Shown here in pieces: positions 1 through 7,200 of a DNA stretch of 64,000 nt. Positions within the stretch are counted from its first letter, which is position 1. Each line of letters starts with the position of its first letter. The notes under the pieces were generated by a model, which did no database searches, had not been told where the DNA came from, and saw only the letters and a program-made list of their open reading frames with translations. A program made the position numbers and the translations under genes. The stretch comes from Streptococcus hyointestinalis (GTDB taxonomy: Bacteria > Bacillota > Bacilli > Lactobacillales > Streptococcaceae), in assembly GCF_011039275.1 (NCBI RefSeq), contig NZ_JAAKGB010000001.1:1240001-1304000 (forward strand), read 5' to 3'.

Positions 1-901
1 ATATCTGCTTGAGCTCGTGAATGCCAAGCTCATCTGTCCACTCCTTGAAGGTCTTTTCAAGACTGCGACTGACCTCACCTTGATGAGTCACCTCTTGAAA
101 TGTCCCAAGGTGTTTTAAGTCTACCTGCCAAGAAAAAATATTGTGCTGACCGATACTAAAGGCGTCGCTAACCACTCGCTCTTTGGACTCAAGGTGCCAA
201 AGCATGATACCGACAATCGAGTCCTGCGGTAGATAACCTTGCACTTTGTCTTTGATATTGAGATAACCTTCTCTTGTGAGCATATACTCTTGGACACCTG
301 GGGAATCTAGCCAGATGATACGACTGACCTTGTCTTGCAAGTCCTTTGGTAGCTGAGTGCTAGCGTAGAGGGCAAGATTGCCCCCTTTTGAATGCCCAGA
401 TATGACAATTTCCCCCTCTAAATGTGGTAAGAGATGTTTGAGATAGCGAATGGCAGAGCGGTGCGATGGAATCTCACGCATATAAGTCAGCTTAAAGTCC
501 TCTTTCCAGCCTATCAGCGTGTCATCTGTCCCACGAAAAACGATTTGGTGATAGTTGCCGTCTGGCAAGGTAAACAAAGCTGCCGCAAACTGGCGCTCAA
601 ACTCAACGGTGATACTGCTGACATAGTGGCTAATGGTTAGGTTTTCAAAACGCTTTGAAATCGCCATGAGATAGCTCAAACGCAGACGATTTTCAGTGAT
701 GAGAGCCCCTACCTGCAGGTGCTCGACATTTTCCTCTAAAAAGTCAAATAAGGTCTGGCTATCAGACGTCGTCCAGCCAGCAAGCTCTCCAAAAGGGATG
801 TAGGCAAGTTCATTGATACAAATACGATCTAAGTCATTTAGTGGTAAATCGCCAAATGATAGGTCTTTTGCTGCTTTAAGATAGTTTAATAAATTTGGCA
901 T
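1..901 (-). CDS. DUF2974 (Mbeg1-like) alpha/beta hydrolase, C-terminus off the window
   Basis: The frame opens with ATG at 899-901 and stays open to the left edge, so about 300 residues are visible and the end is missing. It contains SGHSKGGNLA, the nucleophile elbow (GxSxGG) of alpha/beta hydrolases, and a preceding FRGTDDT segment. Together with the start MPNLLNYLKAA, this matches the DUF2974/Mbeg1-like family common in streptococci. The substrate is unknown; lipase or esterase activity is only inferred from the fold. It has its own strong promoter (944-972). No signal peptide is visible, so a cytosolic location is likely. Confidence 0.82.
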   Translation of the reverse strand, partial: MPNLLNYLKAAKDLSFGDLPLNDLDRICINELAYIPFGELAGWTTSDSQTLFDFLEENVEHLQVGALITENRLRLSYLMAISKRFENLTISHYVSSITVEFERQFAAALFTLPDGNYHQIVFRGTDDTLIGWKEDFKLTYMREIPSHRSAIRYLKHLLPHLEGEIVISGHSKGGNLALYASTQLPKDLQDKVSRIIWLDSPGVQEYMLTREGYLNIKDKVQGYLPQDSIVGIMLWHLESKERVVSDAFSIGQHNIFSWQVDLKHLGTFQEVTHQGEVSRSLEKTFKEWTDELGIHELKQI

Positions 902-943
902 AGTATTTACTCTTCTCATATTTTATTCATTTTAATTGCCTTT

Positions 944-972
944 ATTGTAGCGACTTTTGTGATAGCTGTCAA
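944..972 (-). promoter_or_regulatory. sigma-A promoter of the DUF2974 gene
   Basis: On the minus strand, TTGACA (967-972) is followed after 17 bases by TACAAT (944-949). The -35 is a perfect consensus. The start codon lies about 45 bases downstream. Confidence 0.75.
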
Positions 973-995
973 GTTTAGACAAGTGCTTGTTCGAC

Positions 996-1026
996 AAAAA
1001 CCCGCAAATGTACATTTGCGGGTTTT
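996..1026 (-). terminator. Rho-independent terminator after the racemase/HD/acetyltransferase operon
   Basis: A perfect 10-bp stem (CCCGCAAATG / CATTTGCGGG, 1001-1022) with a two-base loop is followed on the minus strand by five T residues. It starts 8 bases after the stop of the acetyltransferase gene. Confidence 0.85.
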
Positions 1027-1029
1027 CGC

Positions 1030-1497
1030 TTAGTCGATGATGTACTCGAGTTTGTATTCTTGCGGTTTTAGCCCTAGGCGTTCGTAAAAGCGTTTAGCAC
1101 CGTCGTTTCCTTCCCAGACATCTAGCGTAATGTTGTAGCAGCCTTGCTCTTTGGCAAAGGCTAGCGCAAACTGGTAAAACTGCTCGCCCAGCTTTTGCCC
1201 TCGTGCCTTTTCATCCACACACAAATCGTCAATAAACAAGGTCTTATGCGGTTTCTTTGGTACTTTTGCCTCCTCAATCACTGTAAAGAGATGCCCTAAA
1301 ATCTCACCGTTTTCCCCCTCGTAGACAAAGACAGGGCGCATGTCATCCTCCATGAGCGCTGTCAATTCTTCAGTGGTAAACTTGCTGCCCTTTACCTCAA
1401 AAATATCTGGACGGAGCTTGTGATGGTGTTCTAAAATCTGCGCCAGCAAGGCTTCAACTGCTGGAATATCTTCTTTTGTCGCACGACGAATCGGCAT
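1030..1497 (-). CDS. GNAT-family N-acetyltransferase
   Basis: A 155-residue single-domain GNAT. It starts MPIRRATKEDIPAVEALLAQ, typical of beta1/alpha1 of the fold. The acetyl-CoA pyrophosphate loop is visible as the DDLCVDEKARGQKLG stretch (R/Q-x-x-G-x-G/A type), and the C-terminal NDGAKRFYERLGLKP closes the fold. The acceptor substrate cannot be told. It is the last gene of a three-gene operon: the HD hydrolase ends 24 bases upstream and a strong terminator follows immediately. Confidence 0.85.
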   Translation of the reverse strand: MPIRRATKEDIPAVEALLAQILEHHHKLRPDIFEVKGSKFTTEELTALMEDDMRPVFVYEGENGEILGHLFTVIEEAKVPKKPHKTLFIDDLCVDEKARGQKLGEQFYQFALAFAKEQGCYNITLDVWEGNDGAKRFYERLGLKPQEYKLEYIID

Positions 1498-1521
1498 AAT
1501 ATCAGTTCCCTTCTTGATTTT

Positions 1522-2172
1522 TTAGGACTTGGCGTCCCATTCTGCTAAAAATTCCCCGAGGTAATCTTTTAAAAACTGATGACGATGAAGCGCTAAAGTC
1601 TTAGCGTAGTCGGTGTTCATCAGGTCTTTTAGCTTGAGCAATTTCTCGTAAAAATGCATGATAGCGGTATCTTGACCACTGCGGTAGTCACGAAGGGTAA
1701 GTAGCTCTCTGGCTGTCCTGTTAGGGTCGTGAATCGGGCGACCCTTAGCACCCGAGTAAGCAAACACCCGAGCAATCCCAATAGCACCGATAGCATCCAG
1801 CCTATCAGCGTCTTGAACGACCTGCCCCTCTAGTGTCGTCATAGGTGGGTTAGTGCCACCCTTAAAGGACATGGTTTTGATGATAGTCATCACATGCTGG
1901 CAGTCTTTTTCGGCTAAGCCCTGCTCAAGAAGCCAGAGATAAAGCTCTTCTTCTCTCTTTTTAGGGTCAGGCACCAACTTTTCATCTGCCACATCGTGAA
2001 GAAGCGCAGCCAGCTCACAGATAAAGACATCTGCTCCTTCTTTTTGCGCAATCGTGCCTGCAAGATTTCTCACCCGCACAATATGCCACCAATCATGACC
2101 ACTACTGTCACCCTCACAGCTCTCGTAAGCTAACTTTTCCGCCGCCAATAAGATATCCTTTTTATCACGCAT
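1522..2172 (-). CDS. HD-domain phosphohydrolase (YpgQ/YedJ-like)
   Basis: A 216-residue HD-superfamily metal-dependent phosphohydrolase. Metal ligands are visible: His26/His30 in GHDWWH, His59-Asp60 in ALLHDVADEK, and a later Asp in QDADRLDAIGAIG. This residue pattern and length match the YpgQ/YedJ group; Bacillus YpgQ is known as a Mn-dependent nucleotide pyrophosphohydrolase. Nucleotide clean-up is therefore a possible role, but that is inference. It lies between the racemase and the acetyltransferase genes with short gaps (36 and 24 bases), consistent with one transcript. Confidence 0.85.
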   Translation of the reverse strand: MRDKKDILLAAEKLAYESCEGDSSGHDWWHIVRVRNLAGTIAQKEGADVFICELAALLHDVADEKLVPDPKKREEELYLWLLEQGLAEKDCQHVMTIIKTMSFKGGTNPPMTTLEGQVVQDADRLDAIGAIGIARVFAYSGAKGRPIHDPNRTARELLTLRDYRSGQDTAIMHFYEKLLKLKDLMNTDYAKTLALHRHQFLKDYLGEFLAEWDAKS

Positions 2173-2208
2173 GTTTTCACCTCGGTCTCTATTGTACCAT
2201 AAAACGGT

Positions 2209-2907
2209 TTATGTGAGTGACCACTGAGCTGCTTTTTGGGCATGGATAAGGGTCGTGTCAAAGACAGGCAGGCTAGAATCTTCTGGCTTAATCAAGAGAC
2301 CAATCTCCGTACAGCCGAGGATAACTGCTTCTGCTCCCCTGTCTTTCAACTCTTGGATAATACGCTGATATTCTACACGTGACTTTTCCAAAACACGCCC
2401 CAAGCAAAGTTCTTGATAAATGACGTCATTAACCAGTTCAATGTCAGTGGCATTTGGTACTAAAGTCTCTAAGCCTTTTTGCGTCAGCACATCTTTGTAA
2501 AAATCTTGGGTCATAGTGTACTTGGTCCCTAGAAGCGCTACCTTTTGAATACCTTGGCTAAGCAGGCTATCTGCAGTCGCCTCGGCAATGTGTAAAATGG
2601 GAATGGTAAGCTCTTTTTCTATCTGTGGGGCGACCTTGTGCATGGTGTTGGTACAAATGACAATCACATCAGCACCAGCTTGCTCTAAGTTTTTAGCGGC
2701 TTTTGTCAAAATAGCTGCGCTCCTATCCCAGTCGCCACTAGACTGACACGCCTCAATCTCCGCAAAATCCACACTGTAGAGGAGAATTTTAGCCGAGTGC
2801 AAGCCACCTAGCGCTTCCTTGACCGTCTCATTGATGACTTGATAATAGGTTATCGTACTTTCCCAACTCATCCCGCCGATGAGCCCGATGACTTTTGTCT
2901 GATCCAT
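2209..2907 (-). CDS. Aspartate/glutamate racemase family protein
   Basis: A 232-residue Asp/Glu/hydantoin racemase-superfamily protein (YgeA/RacX type). The N-terminal IGLIGGMSWEST motif and two cysteine motifs, VICTNTMHK (Cys85) and LGCTEIG (Cys199), supply the two-base catalytic pair expected of a PLP-independent amino-acid racemase. Probable role: interconversion of L- and D-amino acids, substrate not predictable. It is not MurI, which has different motifs. The ribosome binding site AGGAGGG is 4 bases before ATG. First gene of a three-gene operon with a consensus promoter at 2939-2967. Confidence 0.85.
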   Translation of the reverse strand: MDQTKVIGLIGGMSWESTITYYQVINETVKEALGGLHSAKILLYSVDFAEIEACQSSGDWDRSAAILTKAAKNLEQAGADVIVICTNTMHKVAPQIEKELTIPILHIAEATADSLLSQGIQKVALLGTKYTMTQDFYKDVLTQKGLETLVPNATDIELVNDVIYQELCLGRVLEKSRVEYQRIIQELKDRGAEAVILGCTEIGLLIKPEDSSLPVFDTTLIHAQKAAQWSLT

Positions 2908-2938
2908 ACTGCCCTCCTAGAATAAATAAAGTAATTGT

Positions 2939-2967
2939 ATTATACGCTCATTGGTTACAACTGTCAA
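2939..2967 (-). promoter_or_regulatory. Consensus promoter of the racemase operon
   Basis: TTGACA (2962-2967, minus strand), 17 bases, TATAAT (2939-2944): both hexamers are perfect. The -35 box overlaps the TGA stop of the upstream DUF262-HNH gene, so the accessory module and the operon abut without spacer DNA. Confidence 0.88.
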
Positions 2968-4724
2968 TGCAAGAACTGCCATCCCTTTTGGTGGGTATTG
3001 ATAAAATCACTCACCAACTCTTCTATCTCTACTGTCATCCTGTCAATCTGGTCTTTATCCCAACCATTGCTGTCTGTGATTTTTGCCATCCATTGGAGTT
3101 TCAGACTTTGGCGGTTGAAAATTTCTTCCCATTGATTGTACTTAGCCGCTGGAGTTAGATTACTGAATTTTGAGTTTTGACTGCCTGTTGTAATGGCGAG
3201 ATTGCCAAAAGCGTGAAGCGTCTCATCATCCAAGCGTTCTAGCTTGGACTCTTTGTCTGGATTCTGCGGATACCAGTGCTCAATGGAACGGCGATAGGTA
3301 AATCTAAAATTGTCTGCGTCAAAAAAACGTTCTTTAAGTTCCTCACGATTGTCCCAAAGCACGTAATCCACAAAGTTAAAGGCATAGATAGGCACTTCTT
3401 GGTAAGACCTGATTTTAGTGCAAGCGTCATCGCTAAAGATACGAGACTTCTTAGCATAGGCAATAGCCATACTCTCTAGCTTGTTCACAAAGAGCTGACC
3501 AAGCTCCTCTTGGTCGAGGACACAGTCATCATGTTGGTACAGGAACTGCATGACCTCGTACAACCAACGGCTGTCACGATTAGCCGTGAACGTCACTGCA
3601 AACATAGACTGCAGCATGATAATCTTTTTGTTGAGTGAATCTTCAAAAAGATTCACTATTGACCGTTTTTTATTACCAATCTTTATTTTCTTCCTCAAAA
3701 CCCAATGCGTCTCGCCACTAGACGATATGTCTCTGTCATTTTTGATAATATAAGTGTCAAAAAGCTGACGTAAACACAAGAGCTCAGCTAAAAAATCCAT
3801 CACCCAGCTGCTTGATTTATCCTTCAAATCAAAGACCTGAAGCAACTTCTTGTCATCTAGCTGAACACTAGAGGCATCATCACCTTTGACGATACCTATA
3901 CAGTAGAGCAGAAGTGTTTCAAAATTGATAATTGGGGTGTAGTTGCTGAATTCTGCCTTCTCCTCTCGACCAACCACATCTCTATTTTGGTCCTCTTTTA
4001 AGGCGTCCAAAATAGAGAGCTTACTGTCACTCTCAAAAGAACTCTGTGCCGGAGAAGCATTGTCATCGTTCTTACTCTTGATGATTGGAATTTCTAGCTC
4101 TGAGCAGGCATCCCATATCTCGGCAAAGTTTTGAGCATAGTCTTCTTCTAGCTTTGCCATCATTTGCGCCTTGATAATCTCGTGAGCTTCCAGCTGCTCG
4201 CCTCGTGAGTTAAAGCGTTCAAAATAAAGATTGAGGTCTAGGTGCTCTGGCAAGATAGACTGAAAGATAGACACCTGATGAAGCAGATACTGTGTAAACT
4301 GCTCAATGTTTTCAACTTTTTTCAAGCCTTCCTTGGCATCGTGATAGCCTCGCTTAATCTCATCATCTTCCTCTGGAATCTCGCCCTTGTAGAGTTTTTG
4401 AAGCGTCTCGTTTGAGCCCTTTCTAGCAGGAAAGCTAATTGGGATGTGACTGAGAATGGCTTTCTCATAATCATTTTGCAAAGCCAAGGCAATAAGAGTC
4501 AGTGCTGTGCTTCTTTGCTGACCGTCGATGATATTATTTTTCGTATCCACCACCAAGGTACCGATATAATAGCGGTCTTTAGTGTCCTTACAAGAGTCCT
4601 CGATGTCTTGGATGAGTTGCTCGATTTCCTTATAAGTCCAAGCAAAATTTCTCTGATAAGGCGGAATATGATAGTTGCCTGCAAATAAATCACAGATGCG
4701 CAAGGTTTGATGGTCTTTTGTCAT
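2964..4724 (-). CDS. DUF262 + DUF1524 (GmrSD-type) protein with HNH nuclease motif
   Basis: A 586-residue protein. The N-terminal DUF262 (ParB/sulfiredoxin-like NTPase) domain shows IPPYQRNFAW (about 19-28) and IIDGQQRSTAL (about 65-75). The C-terminal DUF1524 domain carries the His-Me/HNH finger: IEHWYPQN with His483, then GNLAITTGSQN (Asn508, Asn517) and FSN (Asn522). In GmrSD type IV restriction enzymes, DUF262 uses NTP and DUF1524 cuts modified DNA, so this is a likely nuclease subunit. Its ATG overlaps the stop of the upstream DUF262-only gene (ATGA), implying translational coupling and probably a complex of the two products. Function against phage is inference. Confidence 0.85.
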   Translation of the reverse strand: MTKDHQTLRICDLFAGNYHIPPYQRNFAWTYKEIEQLIQDIEDSCKDTKDRYYIGTLVVDTKNNIIDGQQRSTALTLIALALQNDYEKAILSHIPISFPARKGSNETLQKLYKGEIPEEDDEIKRGYHDAKEGLKKVENIEQFTQYLLHQVSIFQSILPEHLDLNLYFERFNSRGEQLEAHEIIKAQMMAKLEEDYAQNFAEIWDACSELEIPIIKSKNDDNASPAQSSFESDSKLSILDALKEDQNRDVVGREEKAEFSNYTPIINFETLLLYCIGIVKGDDASSVQLDDKKLLQVFDLKDKSSSWVMDFLAELLCLRQLFDTYIIKNDRDISSSGETHWVLRKKIKIGNKKRSIVNLFEDSLNKKIIMLQSMFAVTFTANRDSRWLYEVMQFLYQHDDCVLDQEELGQLFVNKLESMAIAYAKKSRIFSDDACTKIRSYQEVPIYAFNFVDYVLWDNREELKERFFDADNFRFTYRRSIEHWYPQNPDKESKLERLDDETLHAFGNLAITTGSQNSKFSNLTPAAKYNQWEEIFNRQSLKLQWMAKITDSNGWDKDQIDRMTVEIEELVSDFINTHQKGWQFLH

Positions 4725-6088
4725 GTGTTAATCTCCTTTATTAAATCTTTTAAAGTGATATTTTCAAAATAATCTCTGTTGATTTTCTGTAAGAAATCAC
4801 TAGGTGTCAGCGAGTGATTGAGCACTTGAAAGAGTTTTTGAACTTCTTTTTTCTGAAATGTCCCACCTGCTGCATAGTTGGCTAGGGTTGAATCCATGAT
4901 ACGCTTGGCTTTTCTAGGATAGTAAGCCCAGGTCGCAAGCACTTCTAGGACTTCCTTATCTAGTGCTTCCTCACCGAAGCGGTCAATAAACAGCGCCAAA
5001 ATATTGTAAAAAAGATTTTTAGGACGCTCGTATTTACTAGCCTTTTGTTTTAAAAGTTCAGCGACTTCACTGTCTCTAACCAAGTCAAGCAGACGCCTTG
5101 ACACTGTTTCATCGTCACCTTCTTGCGACTTTGATGCGAGAAGTGTATCAGTCTTAATCAACTTGGCAAACTGCTCGTGCGCATGTTGGACATAGTCAAA
5201 GAAATAGTTGCCATTGATGATAGGCATGACCAAGGACTGAGGGAAGTCTCTGCCTGCTTCCTCCAGCAAGCAATAAAGTCTCAGATAAGGATAGGCTTGA
5301 TTGTTCCTATTCAAGTCAACACCCTTGAAATCATCAATAAAGGCGTTTGTGAAAGACAGGTAATTGCGACGTCCGCTTTTTGTCAAACCAGTTTCACCAC
5401 TTGTCCAACGACGCAAGCGAAACAAATGCCTATCAAACAAGTCTTTCAGCGGTAAGTTCTCATCTGTCACCAACTTTTCCCAGTTTTCAACGGCTTTCTC
5501 AACTGCCTTCTCAGACGATTTGTCGATACTCCTCAAGTGATACGCTTTGAGCAGGTCGTGAGGCTCAAGTGACTTGCCACGATTGTTTTGCGAATCAAAG
5601 AGCTGGAAAGCTTCTCCCAAACGCTTCTCTGGCAAGCTAATCACAGACAATGAGCACTTAGAAAGCAGAAAATCACAGATCTCGTCCGCTTTTTGTCTGC
5701 CATTTGTCTCGATGAGCTGCTGCCACTCTTGAGTGTTTTCCTTAGCGTACTGACGACTGAGCGCGCCGTAAGGTCTCGCTAAAAGATTGGTCGCTCCTCT
5801 ATAGTCCTCTAAACGCCCCAAAGCATGCAAGAAAAGCGAGATAGATATGAGACGTTGCTGTCCATCAACAATATCTAAATTTCCCTCATGCCGATGTAAA
5901 ATCAAAGACCCCAGCTGATAATCGTTCTTCTCACCCTCCACAATCTCCTTAATGTCGTAAAAGAGATTTCGGATATGGTGGCGTTGCCATTTGTAGGGAC
6001 GCTGATAAGGCGGGATAGTAAGCCTTTCGTCCTGTAAAATCTCGGCAACCGTCCTAGCAGAAAAAGTCACATCTTCTTTTGATTCCAT
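4721..6088 (-). CDS. DUF262-only protein, partner of the DUF262-HNH protein
   Basis: A 455-residue protein with the DUF262 signatures LTIPPYQRPYKW near the N-terminus and LDIVDGQQRLISI about 45 residues later. The conserved GxSLEPHDLLKAYHLR stretch sits in the helical middle part. Unlike its neighbour it lacks the IEHxxPQ/Asn HNH motif, so it looks like a GmrS-type NTPase or sensor without a nuclease domain. It is the first gene of the pair and ends in an ATGA overlap with the nuclease-bearing gene. The ribosome binding site AAGGAGAA precedes the ATG. A 17-bp inverted repeat (6141-6157) lies in its promoter region. Confidence 0.8.
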   Translation of the reverse strand: MESKEDVTFSARTVAEILQDERLTIPPYQRPYKWQRHHIRNLFYDIKEIVEGEKNDYQLGSLILHRHEGNLDIVDGQQRLISISLFLHALGRLEDYRGATNLLARPYGALSRQYAKENTQEWQQLIETNGRQKADEICDFLLSKCSLSVISLPEKRLGEAFQLFDSQNNRGKSLEPHDLLKAYHLRSIDKSSEKAVEKAVENWEKLVTDENLPLKDLFDRHLFRLRRWTSGETGLTKSGRRNYLSFTNAFIDDFKGVDLNRNNQAYPYLRLYCLLEEAGRDFPQSLVMPIINGNYFFDYVQHAHEQFAKLIKTDTLLASKSQEGDDETVSRRLLDLVRDSEVAELLKQKASKYERPKNLFYNILALFIDRFGEEALDKEVLEVLATWAYYPRKAKRIMDSTLANYAAGGTFQKKEVQKLFQVLNHSLTPSDFLQKINRDYFENITLKDLIKEINT

Positions 6089-6140
6089 GCTATTCTCCTT
6101 TTTATTTTCCTTATGTCTACGTTTATGATAACAGATAGGT

Positions 6141-6157
6141 TGGACGTTATGTGTCCA
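6141..6157. promoter_or_regulatory. 17-bp inverted-repeat operator before the DUF262 pair
   Basis: TGGAC-N7-GTCCA is a perfect 5-bp inverted repeat about 55 bases upstream of the DUF262-only gene. On the minus strand the repeat contains TGGACA, a plausible -35, with TGTTAT 18 bases later. The same design (GGAC-N7-GTCC, 12 of 17 bases identical) recurs at 9111-9127 before the AAA+ gene. Binding by the WYL protein is inferred from position only. Confidence 0.6.
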
Positions 6158-6163
6158 GCTTAG

Positions 6164-7114
6164 CTATTCTTCATAGCTTTTTGCCATTTTTTGCAAAATC
6201 TCCCTTATCTCACTCACAAGACTTTGTGGAGACAAAATAGTAAGTCCATCTGCTTGGCTGAGTAGCCAACGTTTCAGCCCAGGTGTGTCTTGGCTGACAA
6301 ACTCGATAATGTTTGCTTCCTCAGTCTGTTCCAAAACTTTTGCGGTGGGAAATTGATCTAAAACGATGGTGGGGTCGTAGCGAAAACGAACCTTGACTGT
6401 TACTTCCTTTCCCATAAAGGAATCCACTCGAAAATTGCGAATGTCCCCATCACGAAATTTCCTCCCATAAGAAAGGCTAGGCTTTTTCGCTTCAGAGAGT
6501 GACCAGTCCTCTATCCTATCTAGGCGCAAGGTCATGTAGGACTCATGCCTCAAGTGATAGACCACAGTGTAAAAGTAGTGACTGTCGTAAAAGAGCGACA
6601 CCGGAAGAATAGTATGCGCTTTCTTTTCTTGATAGGGCGTTTTGTAGGTAATCTCTAGCACTTGCTCCTTTCGGATAGCTTCTGACCAGTCCCAAATCTT
6701 GTCAATCCGATTTTGCCTGTCCGACAGCGGTGCATAGTTCAGTAGCTCACTTGCGATAATGCTTGAGATTTCCTTACGCTCTTCCTTAGAAAGCAAGGCT
6801 AAAAGGCTATCAATAAGCCCCTTATTTTCTGCCTCATTTAGAGCACGATTTTCTAGTAAAATCTTTGCAATAACCAAAATATCCTTTTTGTTAAAGAGTG
6901 ACTTGCCCTTAAGATACCGTGTGTGGTGCTTGCTATCATAAGCCAGCTCCGCTGCAATCGTCGGCTGCTCCTCTAGAAAGCTAGAGAGGAGTGCAAAATC
7001 TCGTTGAATCATTTTTTCACTAATCTCAAACTCATCTGCCAACTGACGCTTGGACAAATGAGCGCCCGCCTGCAAGCGTAAAAAAATCCTTAATAATCGT
7101 TCTTGACCGTTCAT
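6164..7114 (-). CDS. WYL-domain transcriptional regulator with N-terminal HTH
   Basis: A 316-residue protein. Residues 1-60 form a winged helix-turn-helix of the DeoR/HTH_11 kind (LSKRQLADEFEISEKMIQRD). The middle (about 145-230) is a WYL domain (LEITYKTPYQEKKAHTILPVSLFYDSHYFYTVVY), followed by a C-terminal WCX-like extension. WYL proteins such as BrxR and CapW are ligand-sensing regulators of anti-phage systems. It lies between the AAA+ gene and the DUF262 pair, all on one strand, with its own promoter at 7137-7166. It is the natural candidate to bind the shared inverted repeats at 6141 and 9111. No copy of the repeat was seen at its own promoter. Confidence 0.87.
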   Translation of the reverse strand: MNGQERLLRIFLRLQAGAHLSKRQLADEFEISEKMIQRDFALLSSFLEEQPTIAAELAYDSKHHTRYLKGKSLFNKKDILVIAKILLENRALNEAENKGLIDSLLALLSKEERKEISSIIASELLNYAPLSDRQNRIDKIWDWSEAIRKEQVLEITYKTPYQEKKAHTILPVSLFYDSHYFYTVVYHLRHESYMTLRLDRIEDWSLSEAKKPSLSYGRKFRDGDIRNFRVDSFMGKEVTVKVRFRYDPTIVLDQFPTAKVLEQTEEANIIEFVSQDTPGLKRWLLSQADGLTILSPQSLVSEIREILQKMAKSYEE

Positions 7115-7136
7115 AGTATACCTCGATTTCAGTTTT

Positions 7137-7166
7137 ATTATATCATCCTAAACAAGGACTCTTCAA
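7137..7166 (-). promoter_or_regulatory. Promoter of the WYL regulator gene
   Basis: TTGAAG (7161-7166), 18 bases, TATAAT (7137-7142) on the minus strand. The start codon is about 25 bases further, preceded by GAGG. No GGAC-N7-GTCC repeat occurs here, so this promoter may not be autoregulated by the same site. Confidence 0.6.
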
Positions 7167-7200
7167 TGGTGAGTTAGCCAAAGGACTACATTTATATACT

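Noticed and set aside
7143-7200. A third copy of the GGAC-N7-GTCC repeat before the WYL gene
   Set aside because: GGACT occurs twice here but without a matching GTCC arm at the right distance.
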